From contig BEXV01000757.1 in the NCBI GenBank assembly GCA_003118195.1, positions 27,712-91,711 on the forward strand: DNA of 64,000 nt, read 5' to 3'. This stretch comes from Hemicentrotus pulcherrimus (Eukaryota > Echinodermata > Echinoidea > Camarodonta > Strongylocentrotidae). Position 1 is the first letter of the stretch. Each line of letters begins with the position of its first letter. This document shows positions 48,217 through 59,640 of the stretch, piece after piece. The position numbers were made by a program, and so were the translations under genes. The notes under the pieces were generated by a model. It did not search any database. It saw only the letters and a list, made by a program, of their open reading frames with translations, and was not told the DNA's origin.

Positions 48217-49569
48217 TAGTTCTGTCATCGACAAGCCTTCTGTCGACAACCTTGTCGATAAAAGTGCATTTTTACGGGAAGGCGACATGTCGACAGGGAC
48301 AGTATATTGTGGACAAGAATCAACCCATTTATAGGCTTTACACACACTTTGAATCATTTTACAAACAACACTGTTTTTATAACAAAACACTTAGGTTTTG
48401 TGTAATTTGTATTTCAAAGTTACACAAACTCGAAATCAGTCATCTTACTTACACGGTTGCAGCAAATAAAAATCATTCACGAACAATTGTTGGCATGCAT
48501 GCCGGCCGGCCGTACCGGTCGGTCTGCATGGCCTGGGGATGTTGAGAATATGAAGCGGTGAATCCCCATGATCACATGACAGACCTAGTACCTAATTAGC
48601 GGCCGCAGCGTGTACGTACCGCACGACGTGCACGTCGTACGCGCAACTAGTTTCGTGCATATTCAATCACTGCGACGTCATGGGGCAAAGTGTAGCTGCT
48701 AGCCTAACTGTCCTGACTTGCGAAGAAGATGATTTCAGGAGGAAAGAAATTATTTTGCTTGCTAACGTAGAAGTGATGTATTTTTTTTTTTTTCATTTTA
48801 TATTTTGAGAGTATTTTTCCAAACAAATATTGTTTGATTCACCACGGTGTACAATGCAGTACACCGCAGAGCAGTGACTGCATGGCGTGCATGCACCACT
48901 CGCTGCAGTGCCAGTACCAGTCAATAACAGTACCGTACCTTACGACCGTCAGGAAGGATTGCATTCTTCCAACCATTTGTCGACAATGTGTCGTTGTCGG
49001 CTAAAATTCAAGACGACATGTCGACAAACANGCCGGCCGGCCGTACCGGTCGGTCTGCATGGCCTGGGGATGTTGAGAATATGAAGCGGTGAATCCCCAT
49101 GATCACATGACAGACCTAGTACCTAATTAGCGGCCGCAGCGTGTACGTACCGCACGACGTGCACGTCGTACGCGCAACTAGTTTCGTGCATATTCAATCA
49201 CTGCGACGTCATGGGGCAAAGTGTAGCTGCTAGCCTAACTGTCCTGACTTGCGAAGAAGATGATTTCAGGAGGAAAGAAATTATTTTGCTTGCTAACGTA
49301 GAAGTGATGTATTTTTTTTTTTTTCATTTTATATTTTGAGAGTATTTTTCCAAACAAATATTGTTTGATTCACCACGGTGTACAATGCAGTACACCGCAG
49401 AGCAGTGACTGCATGGCGTGCATGCACCACTCGCTGCAGTGCCAGTACCAGTCAATAACAGTACCGTACCTTACGACCGTCAGGAAGGATTGCATTCTTC
49501 CAACCATTTGTCGGCTAAAATTCAAGACGACATGTCGACAAACATTTTTTTTTCTCGATGACAGCACTA
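48217..49569. mobile_element. hAT-type non-autonomous transposon
   Basis: Termini TAGTTCTGTCATCGA and TCGATGACAGCACTA are inverted (14 of 15). The same 8-bp TTGGAGAC flanks both sides (48209-48216 and 49570-49577). An 8-bp target duplication with TAG...CTA ends is typical of hAT elements. Sub-terminal GTCGACA-rich segments are present at both ends. No transposase frame exists. The interior is unusually GC-rich, with GCCGGCCGGCC and ACGTCGTACG palindromes, and most of it is present twice (next entry). Confidence 0.88.
48502..49554. repeat. About 530-bp tandem duplication split by one N
   Basis: The segment starting GCCGGCCGGCCGTACCGGTC at about 48502 starts again at 49032, one base after an N at 49031, and continues with almost no differences. 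The two copies differ mainly near their ends, where the first has an extra GTCGACAATGTGTCGTT. This could be a real duplication or two haplotypes joined by the assembler. Confidence 0.9.
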
Positions 49570-50183
49570 TTGGAGACATAATCAGACTTGTCTGGGTTAT
49601 TTTGAAACATGATGATCATAATGAAATCAATCTAGTTGTGAAGGAGTCTTCTTACAAAAGTAATTTTGCCAATACTTTATGGAAGGAGGGACTTTGATTA
49701 ACAAATTACTTTTTTTACTGAAACATTATTTGACTTTTGATTCAGTCATTATTATACAAATAATTCATGTTTGAGAGTGCATTAGTGAATGTGCACTGCT
49801 CACAAGTTAAGTCACAGACCTATCGAGTTCATTATCAGGTTAATTGCGACTAAACCAAATTCAGTGGATATAATTAATGCACGAGCTTCAAAAAATGATT
49901 TATTTGTTTTTACATGAAAATAGTAGTAAACATGTTAGTTGAGACATAAGCAAAATACCTTATAAAAATGCCAAGAATGGCACAACCCCCATGGGGGCCG
50001 TCCATTTGATTTGAATGACATCACAGTATATAAGAGCAGCCAAACAGTGTGCCTAACGCTGTGTTGTGGCATGCGCCTGTAAGGCCAAAAATAAAAACTT
50101 GTTGTATTGCCCTTTGCGACCGACCCCAAAATCCAAAATCTGTGGTCGGCATTTTAAAAAAGTCTTCTTTTTTTTTTTTTTAA

Positions 50184-50369
50184 AGCTTATCTGCCGTAGT
50201 TTACAGGAGGGATTACACCGCCTTGCAAGGTCACTGGACAGGTGGTTATCTCATCAACTCAGCTCTCAGTTAACATAAGAAAAAGAGATCATGGGGGACC
50301 AATGGTCACCGATTAAGCACTGTTTGTTATATAGAGGGCGTAAGTAACTACAAGTAGTGCAGTGGGCCT
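50184..50369. mobile_element. TTAA-type MITE nested in the 50-kb element
   Basis: A 186-bp element with TTAA at 50180-50183 and 50370-50373. The right end CTACAAGTAGTGCAGTGGGC is inverse to the left AGCTTATCTGCCGTAGTTT, weakly. It matches 58918-59097 over most of its length, including GGTGGTTATCTCATCAA and GACCAATGGTCACCGATTA. Confidence 0.85.
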
Positions 50370-50570
50370 TTAAACCGTTTTTTTTTAAGAAGTTTTTGTA
50401 TTAATGAATAAAAAAATATGTATTTTGTTTGACTAAGGTTTAATGCATAAAATCAAATTATTCCAAACAAACTTCACATTGCTAGCAAGTCTTACAGGTA
50501 GTTAAAAACCAACTTCGTCAGCATGAAAGCACAGAGTGTTGTCTCAACACAACATTGCTAACCATAGATT

Positions 50571-50760
50571 ATTATGAGGTGAAAAGGATATGAATGGAAT
50601 GATTACTCTGAAACACATGAATAAAGCATTAAAAACTAAGAAATATGAAATATCAGCCAAAAAAGGGTTATTATGAGGTGAAAAAGATATGAATGAAATG
50701 ATTACTCTGAAACACATGAATAAAGCAATAAAAACTAAGAAATATCAGCCAAAAAAGGGC
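50571..50760. repeat. 99-bp tandem duplication
   Basis: ATTATGAGGTGAAAAGGATA at 50571 repeats at 50670 as ATTATGAGGTGAAAAAGATA. The copies stay nearly identical until GCCAAAAAAGGG. Confidence 0.92.
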
Positions 50761-51024
50761 GGGGGAAAATAAAGAAAAAAGAGAGCAACAAAAAAACAAA
50801 AAACAAAATTACATCCTTTCCAACCGACCGACCCATGTTTTGGCACCTAAAGGGCAATACAACAAGTTTTTATTTTAGACCTAATCCAGCTAATAATGGA
50901 AGTTACAAAATGATTCAGCCGAGGACGCAGTTTCAAACCTGAGTCATGTCTTTCGAATGGTGACGTTAAAGGTCGGTCCCCAGACATAATCATATCTGAT
51001 TGATACACGTCTGTAAAAAACCAA

Positions 51025-51026
<2 letters not shown>

Positions 51027-51056
<30 letters not shown>
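51027..51056. repeat. (CA)n microsatellite
   Basis: About 15 uninterrupted CA units. The + and - strand frames across it are artefacts. Confidence 0.97.
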
Positions 51057-51058
<2 letters not shown>

Positions 51059-52373
51059 AGTATGCTCCTCAGTGTACGCATCAATGTCCTTGCTGTTTAA
51101 AACTGTGTGCATTTCATCGCGCCTTAATTTTGTACATATCAAAGATAGGCAAGTACGCGCATCTTGGACATGCATTATCGCTTTTAGCCGGATGTCATCA
51201 TTTTTTATGGGAACTTGTTTGCACAGCGGGCATGGTAGGAAAGAATGATGAACGGCCGCGTGGTGTCATTTGACCAATTAGAATGCCCATATTCTTCAAC
51301 TCTCTTATAATCAGTATTCATCTTATCATGAATGGCAATTTATGCAGCATCATATTTGGCTGTAATTGATATCTTGGAAGTTGAGAATTATTTTTCTGAA
51401 AATATAGGTCAGCAGAACCGTCTCTTCTCAACCCAGAGCTGTCAGGGGAACTCTGGTTTCTACCCGGGTATGCATGCCTAATGAAAACCGAAGCAAATTA
51501 GATACAATGTGGTCAATACCAATTCACTTAGAATTCTCTGGCGACGCGAATCCAACAATATGCAGACACAACAATATACAGCCACTCTTTTCAGTCTCTC
51601 CCGAAAATTGTGATTGAATCAGATTTTGATGTCGGCTGATGCTATCACTTCCTCTGAATGTATCAATGGAAATTAAGTTAGTCTGAATTTTTTCCTCAAA
51701 TGAAGACAACAATATTACATTTTTAGGTGTATACCCCCTCCCCTCTCTCGTTCTCAAATCATGAAATTTGCTGTTATATTGGAGGTTTTTTAGCAATTTT
51801 GTTTGACTGTAGAACAGGGAAAGTTCATACTTGGTCAAGCGTACTTTTGACAAATTTCTGTAAATCTGACACTGTTGGGATATATGTTGGATTTCATTTA
51901 TGGTATTCTTTTATACATTTTACCTATGTGTACCGAAATATCAGATTTTCCCACTACCGTACATTTTGTGAATAACTAATAAAGTGTCGTGTCTCTGTCA
52001 TTTTGCAGCATGAGACTTAGTATGAAACTTTTTTATAAAGAAAATCATCAGTTTCTGCCTTGGCCTTTCATAATATATCTTGTGCAAAAATAAAAGTATA
52101 GAATTTTTTAAAGGAGAAAATTTGACGAGTTACAGGATCCCGATATTGGTTATTTTGAATGACAAAGAACATCTGTGTCACTGCTAAAACCTGCTTTTCC
52201 TTATACATCATGTAAAGTTATGGTATTTCTGATAAAGAGTATTCAACAATTCTGATAGCAAATATCATTGATTTGTTTATGTTAGTGAAAAACAGCATCT
52301 GATTTGTTGTGCTCAATCCTTTTCTTCTTCAATATCATCATCATTAGTTTTGTTGATAAGTAAAATGAATTGT

Positions 52374-52459
52374 ACATTTTTTGCGGCTGAATATTCAAGT
52401 ACTCGAGTAGTTGCCAACAGTGCAAGTACTCGAGCATTCAACTACTCGTTGCAGCCCTA
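52374..52459 (-). mobile_element. Solo hAT terminus
   Basis: The minus strand begins TAGGGCTGCAACGAGTAGTT and continues with repeated ACTCGAGTA-type motifs. TAGGGCTGCAACGA is a well-known hAT terminal sequence in animals. I see no matching left end and no transposase, so it is a fragment. Confidence 0.65.
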
Positions 52460-52489
52460 GTGACTAATATTGATCACATCATTTTTTTT

Positions 52490-53210
52490 TCATTTATTAA
52501 CACCTTCCGTTTTGTTACATAATCCTGCAATATATTTATATGATCAATTGTTCATATTGATGACAAGTTAAAACAAATCATGTTTTTCTTGCCAAGTGCC
52601 AATTCTAAACCCTGTAAATTTGCATGGAAGAAGAAGCGAGAGAAGCACAGCAGTATAGAGATAAGAGCAACTCCAGTGAAATACAAAAATAGAATACTTC
52701 TTAAGTTTTGTAACATCTTACCTGTTCATGTAGATGGTAAAGAATATCAATTATATCCTTTTCATGGAGAAAAAATAGTATCACCTGCTGTTTTGTTGCT
52801 AAATCCTGGAATCTTTTCAAGATCATCATCAGTCATTCATTTTGGAGACAAATAAAAACAAATTTAATTTTACTTGCTGGATACCCTAGTAAAACGTTAA
52901 AATTCTTCATAGAAGAAGAAGCTAGGACATGCACTAGTTTGGAGATAAGGGCATACTGGTGACAGTTTTAAAATAAAAGTATTTATGAAAACACAATTTT
53001 ACCAAGTAAGACCCAATTAAGTTGTTAGAATATCAATTTCATGAAAAAATAGTATCACCTGCTATTTTTTGCTGCTTAATCCTGCAATTTTTCAAGATCA
53101 TCATCAATTTTTCATTTTGACTACAAGAAAAACAAGTTGCCCAATGCCCTTTCAAAATGCTTTAATTTTTCATAGAAGAAGAAGCTAGGAAAGGCACCCA
53201 TACAGTGAAA
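52490..53210. repeat. Tandem array, unit about 280 bp
   Basis: TAGAAGAAGAAGCTAGGA-type, AATAGTATCACCTGCT-type, AATCCTGCAATTTTTC-type and AAGATCATCATCA-type segments recur in the same order in two full copies and one partial copy. The first is the partly open + strand frame at 52580-52855, which has no recognisable domain. Confidence 0.75.
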
Positions 53211-53784
53211 TATGAATTATTGGTGAAACAATGACCTTTATGGGATTGCTGCCCTTCATCTCAGCACAAATGGATTCTTACAAATCAGCAAGATTTAAGG
53301 CTAGGCTACACGGCAGGTGGATTTGGCTAGGATGCCACTTTAAAGGTAGACTCTAAACCTGGGAATCACGGAAATGGAAAGAAAAAAGACTGTTTTAAGA
53401 CACAGGTAAAGCATTGTTGGTTATATGTGTTGATTTGCAATACCGAGGTGATGCAGAGATTGGCTAGAGATTTAGGATTAGGATATTTGTTGAATATTTG
53501 TTTTGGGGGCAAGATTGTGCATCATGGATTTGTTTGGTTTAGAGTTGGAAAGTGTATAGTTTTGATTCATTTTCATGATTTTGATAATATTTGTGTTCAA
53601 AAGATAATGTTTGAAATGAATGCAGGTCACAGTAAATGCAAAAATACTGAGCTTTATCTCCAGTGCAATTTCTTTTTTATCCTTCCTCAAATTGAGATAG
53701 CTTACATAGATTGTGGTGATTAATGGGTAACAGGTGATCCTTTCTTAGTGATATCGAAGATGGTTGTCTTGGTTGGACCATATC

Positions 53785-53866
53785 GTCTTTTGAGATCCAG
53801 AAGGGCATCAACTCATCTTTTTACATGAAGCCAATGCTCTTCTGGCTCCGAACAGTGGTCAGTGTA
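53785..53866 (+). repeat. GAGAGCCAGAAGGGC hairpin, copy 5
   Basis: Left TTTGAGATCCAGAAGGGCAT (53789-53808), right ATGCTCTTCTGGCTCCGAA (53834-53852). The loop is about 25 nt. The flank CGTCTT on the left fits the family orientation. Confidence 0.8.
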
Positions 53867-54006
53867 TGCTACATGATAAAAGCAATAATCATTCTAAATG
53901 AAATAAGGGCAAAGGCAGTTTTATCAAGAAAGTACAGTGATGAATCAATGTGATATTTTGATTCACAATGGTATCAGTGTATAATGATCTTCAGTAGATA
54001 TGAAAA

Positions 54007-54070
54007 TGTCTGTTTGGAGCTGGAAGAGCAGTTTATTATATCATTTCATGTGGTTCCAAACAAACAATAT
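54007..54070 (+). repeat. Hairpin family, degenerate copy
   Basis: GTCTGTTTGGAGCTGGAAGA then GCAG on the left, and TGTGGTTCCAAACAAACA on the right, form an outer stem. The inner stem is lost. Confidence 0.5.
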
Positions 54071-54080
54071 CTCCTGGTAC

Positions 54081-54441
54081 GTACCTGCCAACCCTTCCAA
54101 ATAATCCGTAATATTCTGAATTTTAGGATTTTAAGGATGTGAAAATTCAGAATATTCAGATTTTTTTTATTTTATTTTTTTATTTAAAAAAAAAAAAATC
54201 TTTATTGCTAAAGCCAAATTAAGATTGTTTTATCATGTGCCGGGAGTTAAAATTTCACATATTGCGTGACTTGGAATAGCTGCATGATCGAGCAGCGAAT
54301 TTGTATTGGCTTTTTTTTACAGAGACCGCGTATTGGCAATTACACTACCGCTGCATGTGCAAACATCTTTACAGATTTCTTATATTCGAAGGCACACCGT
54401 CCTAGAAATTCCTAATTATTGTTTTCAAATATTGGCAGGTA
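54081..54441. mobile_element. MITE with TACCTGCCAA termini
   Basis: GTACCTGCCAACCC at left is inverted at right as ATTGGCAGGTAT. Flanking CCTGGTAC and GCTGGTGT are a possible imperfect 8-bp target duplication. The interior has A and T runs and no frame. Confidence 0.6.
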
Positions 54442-54492
54442 TGCTGGTGTAGTCACTCTTCTGGTATTAACCGTTCATCAAGATAATACATT

Positions 54493-54580
54493 TTGTCTGG
54501 TAAAAGCCAGAAGGGCATTAACAGTGTACTAAGGTATATGTATAAAGTTAACATCCTTCTGGCTCTCAATAGGCAATTTA
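54493..54580 (+). repeat. GAGAGCCAGAAGGGC hairpin, copy 6
   Basis: TTGTCTGGTAAAAGCCAGAA then GGGCATTAAC on the left. On the right, GTTAACATCCTTCTGGCTCT then CAATAG closes the stem. A further left-arm-like fragment follows at 54611-54640. Confidence 0.85.
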
Positions 54581-55465
54581 TCTGTATGAACATTTCATAA
54601 TATATTCATTCTGCTTGGAACCAGAAAGAAGTTAAATCTGTGTAAAAATCATATGATGTACTGCCCCTCCTTTTTCTTTTCTCCTTTTATCATAGCATTT
54701 TTGGGGGGTCCTTTGCATAATGTACAAATGAGTTGGTTAAATTTAGGTTGGGTTTTCACATTGCTCATTCTTTGTCTTGTCCAAGGCTAGACTGATCAGA
54801 TGTTTGTTGGATTTTGATGACCTTTTTGTCTGCGATTCTGGAGCATATGGAGACGGGAAAAGAGTGCCCAGATCCTACTGGGAAAGGAATCACTGCGCCA
54901 AAAGACCTTCAAAATTCTCGCATCATTATAAAGTGCCCCTACATTTCCCTGTAACTCTTAGAGCAACATGTCATTGGTATTATGTTACGTTAGACCTTTT
55001 TACTCCTAGATGCTGCCTGGAAAGCCCTAAATGTAGCCTGACCCAGCTAAAAGAAACCCAATCTAATTTTTTAGCCGATTTCTCAGCTGGTCGAGCGAGA
55101 AAGCTTTTCTCCAGTGGCATGCCACAGTGCTGTTTGTTTTCTTAGCTTACTGTCTCCCAAGCTAGGTACGAAAGATTGCACATCAACATTCGAAAGGCCA
55201 CCCATGTACCTCATGGAAAAATAATGATGCGAGATGCTTATGAACACAGAACTGTAATCATTGAGATTGGTCATGTTGATTGCTAGGAACAGGTTTAAAA
55301 GGTAAAATCAAAGATTTAGAATTCAAAGAGTTTTTTTGTCTTTTCGTGTTTAGTCTGGATTCATCTTATCCTTCATACTGATGTAATAAAATCTCATTTT
55401 ACTGCCAGGACAACAGTCCAATTATTCAGTTTTTCTTTTAAATTGATGAAGAAAATGAAAAAAAA

Positions 55466-55537
55466 CCTGTTGGGAGGGAGAAGGGTATTGGTATTATGTT
55501 TAAGTATGTCAATTAACATCCTTCTGGCACTCAGCAG
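55466..55537 (+). repeat. GAGAGCCAGAAGGGC hairpin, copy 7
   Basis: CCTGTTGGGAGGGAGAAGGG (left) and ATCCTTCTGGCACTCAGCAG (right) form an imperfect stem. The left arm has lost CCA. Confidence 0.7.
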
Positions 55538-55760
55538 AAAAATATTATAGCATCAATACCTATTTTGAAATTTGTGAATTTGAAACAGATATATTCAGAT
55601 ACCTATTAAGCAAGTAAAAAAGCAACTATCAGTGTTGTCATTTTACCACATGGAAACATTAATGTAAAACAATTTCATATCAATAGTAGATAACAGAGTT
55701 CAGCCTCTGGTGATCCAACATTTGATGCGGCAGCAGTAGCTCCAAGCTAAACTTGTAATA

Positions 55761-55859
55761 TCGTCCTTGTTTTCACGAAGTGACGGTAGTGAGGAAAATC
55801 GTAACGCAAAGTGAATGCAATTTTTTTTCACTACCGTCACTTCGTGAAAACAGCGACGA
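55761..55859. mobile_element. 99-bp MITE, copy 1
   Basis: TTTTCACGAAGTGACGGTAG then TGA is repeated perfectly inverted at the right end. The outer TCGTCCTTG and CAGCGACGA nearly match, giving about 31-bp ends around a 37-nt centre. Copy 2 at 63349-63447 differs by a single base. Confidence 0.92.
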
Positions 55860-55880
55860 TATGTGTATTAGAAGTGTGGC

Positions 55881-56140
55881 AGTTTAGGTTAATGTTGGGT
55901 TTTGTCTTTAGATAATGGCGTGGTATAAGGTTTTGGTGTAGGGTTTAATATTATGTTTGGTATGGGGTTAGGATTAGAGATTGGAATAGGATTTTGGTGT
56001 AAGGTTATGATTAGGGTTTGGTATAGGGTTTGGATTTGGGTTTTGTTATAGGGTTTGGTACAGTACATGGTTTGGTATAGGGTTTAGTTTAGGATTTGGT
56101 GTAAGGCTTAGTATAAGGTTGGTATGAGTTTTGTTACAAG
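55881..56140. repeat. Degenerate GGTATAGGGTTT repeat
   Basis: G and T-rich imperfect repeats of GGTTTGGTATAGGGTTT-type units. It resembles telomeric DNA superficially, but the unit is longer and irregular. It lies directly beside the 99-bp MITE. Confidence 0.75.
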
Positions 56141-56254
56141 TGTCTTGTCCAGGGTTAAAGTTTGCAATCAGAATAGTACAGGAAATTGACAGTGGAATAA
56201 TACTTCATCAAAGCACTGTCAGAGAACTAATTCCCTCTTTAATTCCATGAATGG

Positions 56255-58675
56255 TCTTTATTTGTTCTCCTTCATGTGAACCTCATTGCATCACTGCTTT
56301 AAAGCTGAAGATGATAATGCATTGGTATGTGTTCATTTGAAGTGTTCTGCCTGGTTAAGAAAACATTGGATGAATAGCACTTCTAAACGTTGACCTTGAC
56401 ATTTCACCTAGGGTAAACTTAATGATAAGCTCGACTTCTGGTAATGATTTTTTTTTAATTCGCCCAGAATCTAACAAAACTTACACAGAATGTTCAAGAT
56501 TACAAGTAAATGACATGTGCCAAACGAAGTTGGTTGAACATGTATGGGAGTTAAGTAATGAGAATAGAAAGATAAAGAAATCAAGGTAAGTAGGCCCGAC
56601 ATTGTCTCAGGTCACTATGTGCAAATGAGAGTTGTAGTTTTTACTGAAGATGATTTCCAGCAAGTTTTTGTGAGGTTCTTTTATTTCACCGGTTCAAACA
56701 ATCTACTGCAGGATAAACAATCCAGAATGAATGATAACCATTTTCTCTTGACATATACGATACCCATACCAGAGCTCAAGATTAGCTATAAGTAGACAAT
56801 GTATATTTACACTGAAACCACTTACCCATACAGATATGAGATAGTTTTGGGTACTAATCAAGGAAAAAAGGCCAACGCCAACATTGTTTTCTTTTTCTTC
56901 AGTCATACCTAGGGAACATTTTGCCCAAATGGAAATAAAGTTGAAATAAGCTCATATCTTCAGTAGATAGCAGAGCTCAACCTTTTTTCCTAAAATACAC
57001 AAAACTCTTCATCTTTGCCCCTACATGTGCATGACAATTATGCATCATCCCTATCTGAAGATGATAATGCAATACTTTGTGTTCATTTTAAGTGTTCTCC
57101 CAGTTTATAAGACCTAGACAAAATGATTGATAGTTAAATAGCACTTCTAAATGTTAACCTTGACATTTCAATATATAGGTTGAACTTAATAGACCAGACA
57201 TAGCTACCCTGAAAACCACACACACAGATATCCTCATGTGGGCTAAGTATTAGATTTAACACATATGAGATATTTCATATGTATACTAATCTTTCAAGTG
57301 ACACACATCTTACCAATGGGTATGCTTTTCCACTTGAAAGAAATATATTTTCAGTAGATAGCAGAGCTCAAAGATAAAGTTGAGTTCTGGTCATGCGATG
57401 GCATTGTGAAAGATAAAGTTGATCATTTATCATTTAAGGATTGGTGTGTACTGCAAAGTTAGGCCAAGTCTTGGTAAAGTAGCAAGCACCGTACTCAGAA
57501 ATATGTATATATGACTAGACAAATATGTGGCATGAAAATCGGGCCTCTTTTTTAAGCTGTTACTTGTCATACTTAGAATATGAAGGCATTTGAAGAGCCA
57601 TGCTTTTCAGGAAACATTTTTTCTCTCATGTTCTTCTACAACTGCATATTAACAATAAAACATTCACAAATGATGTTTCACCTCTTTCCAGAACTCAACC
57701 TTCTCTTTAACCTTTTCTTTAAATGCACATAACTCTTCATCTATGCCCCTACATATGCATGGCAATGCATCACCTCTGTCTGAAGATGATAATCCATTAG
57801 TATGGATTCGTTTCAAGTGTTTTCCCAGGATATGAAGACATTGACAGAATGCTTGAGGATGAATAGCACTTATAAATGTTAACCCTGACATTTAAATGCT
57901 CAATTAATTCCAGAGGATAAGGGTAACTGAACCCATTGACTACTACATTATCATTCCCATATGTTGAAGTACAGGGAATACCTGGGGGGGGGGGGGGGGG
58001 NNNNNNNNNNNNNNNNNNNNNNNNNNNNNNNNNNNNNNNNNNNNNNNNNNNNNNNNNNNNNNNNNNNNNNNNNNNNNNNNNNNNNNNNNNNNNNNNNNNN
58101 NNNNNNNNNNNNNNNNNNNNNNNNNNNNNNNNNNNNNNNNNNNNNNNNNNNNNNNNNNNNNNNNNNNNNNNNNNNNNNNNNNNNNNNNNNNNNNNNNNNN
58201 NNNNNNNNNNNNNNNNNNNNNNNNNNNNNNNNNNNNNNNNNNNNNNNNNNNNNNNNNNNNNNNNTGATCAATGAAAACTACAAACACAGGTATGCACATA
58301 CAGGACTAGAAATTGGAAATAAAGGGCAGTAGATAATTTTATACAAATTAGTAAACAAAGAATTAAGCATTGTCTTCTCTATTTCAGTTTTATGAGTGGA
58401 AACACGTTCCAACACAGAAATCAATTTGAAACAAACTCATATCTTCTGTAGATAAGCAGAGCTCAGCCTTCTTAAATAAATGTACAAAACTCTTCATCCC
58501 TTCATTTGTGTGCAAAACACATGACAATGCGACACTTCTGTCTGGAGATGATAATGCATGAGTATGGGTTCATTTGAAGTGTTCTCCTAGGCATTGACAG
58601 ACTGCTTGAGGGAGGATGAATAGCTCTTCTCAATGTTCGCCTTGACATTTCAAAGCTCATTTAATTTGAGGGGAT
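56255..58675. repeat. Large diverged tandem array, unit about 700 bp
   Basis: A block with CAGTAGATAGCAGAGCTCA, CAAAACTCTTCATC, GAAGATGATAATGCAT, TTCATTTGAAGTGTTCTCC, GAATAGCACTTCTAAATGTT and CCTTGACATTTCA in this order recurs near 56300, 57000, 57720 and 58460. A partial copy starts at 55682. A 264-bp gap interrupts it. Confidence 0.8.
58001..58264. other. Assembly gap (264 N)
   Basis: A run of N directly after a 17-base G tract. Frames across it are artefacts. Confidence 0.99.
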
Positions 58676-59640
58676 AGGGGTGAGCCCTAAATGATTTTGT
58701 GGGTGATATAAGGTGTGTTTGCATAACTGATCAAATCTCCAAGGGCTAGGTATTGTTAATACATGTGACGTACAGTCCTTCAAGGGACAATAGGCCCATT
58801 GGAACCTTGGTTTATTTGTTTTATTTTTCATGAAAGAATTTGTTTCCTAAAAAAAGGAGTTTATCTTGTGGATTCAGCTTGTAATTTTACACATTTCAAT
58901 ATCTTGAAGCCCCTCTGCACTAGTTTGACCAGGAGGGATTAAACCTCCCTGCATGGTCACTGACGGGTGGTTATCTCATCAAATAAGCTCTCAATTAAAA
59001 GAAAAGAAAAAGAGGATCATAGGGGACCAATGGTCACCGATTAGGCATTGTTTGCTATATAGTGGGCGGAAGTTGCTATAAGTAGTGCAGTGGGGCTTTA
59101 AACAAAGATATTATAGTTAAACGTTCTTTATTTTCTGTCATTGGCAGGATGAAGGGTGAACCTTCATGATTTTGTAGGTGACTTGTGATGTGTTTGCATT
59201 ACAGATCATATCTCCTAGGGCATTCATGCATGTAAGATACAGTTATCTAATAAATAGATAAAATCTTAAGTGTTATGGTCTTGCTTCAAGGAATTTTTTT
59301 TTCAAGAATGGAATTTATCTCTCAAAGGAAGGTAATTACCTCTTTAAACACGCTGTAATATTTATTATGAAAATTATGATAGAAAGAAGGAGGGTAAATC
59401 TAAATGACTTTTGTAGGTATCTTACATGTATGGTGTGTTTGCATAACAGATCATATCTTCTAGGGCACTGATACAATATGTAAGGTACAGTCTTTCAAGA
59501 GACAACATATGAGAAAGGCATAATCACTTACAAGTTAAGATACACCTGTTGTTTTTTCTTCTCCATGTGGAAAGATGGGGAGGAAACCCAAATGAGTTTG
59601 TGGTTGATTGTAAGGTGTGTTTTTATCACAGATCAACATA
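58670..59640. repeat. Tandem array, unit about 200-280 bp
   Basis: AATGATTTTGTGGGTGATAT-type, AAGGTGTGTTTGCATAAC-type and AGATCATATCTCCTAGGGCA-type segments recur near 58690, 59165, 59405 and 59590. The first interval contains the inserted MITE at 58918-59097. Confidence 0.75.
58918..59097. mobile_element. TTAA-type MITE (AGCCCCACTGCACTA termini)
   Basis: A 180-bp element. The left AGCCCCTCTGCACTAG is inverted at the right as GTAGTGCAGTGGGGCT. TTAA at 59098-59101 and TTGA at 58914-58917 are the target copies. It is the same family as 50184-50369. Confidence 0.85.

Larger units (their letters stand above)
50087..50876. mobile_element. Inverted-repeat element with 28-bp ends
   Basis: AAAATAAAAACTTGTTGTAT then TGCCCTTT (50087-50115) is repeated in inverse at 50849-50876 with essentially no mismatch. 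The element is about 790 bp, has no coding frame, and is interrupted by a second transposon at 50184-50369. The pair is close enough to form a long-range hairpin in the SNX27 pre-mRNA. Confidence 0.8.

Noticed and set aside
54777..55145. 122-residue + strand frame in the SNX27 intron
   Set aside because: No recognisable domain and no bracketing splice sites.
55881..56140. Interstitial telomere
   Set aside because: The unit is irregular and is not TTAGGG.
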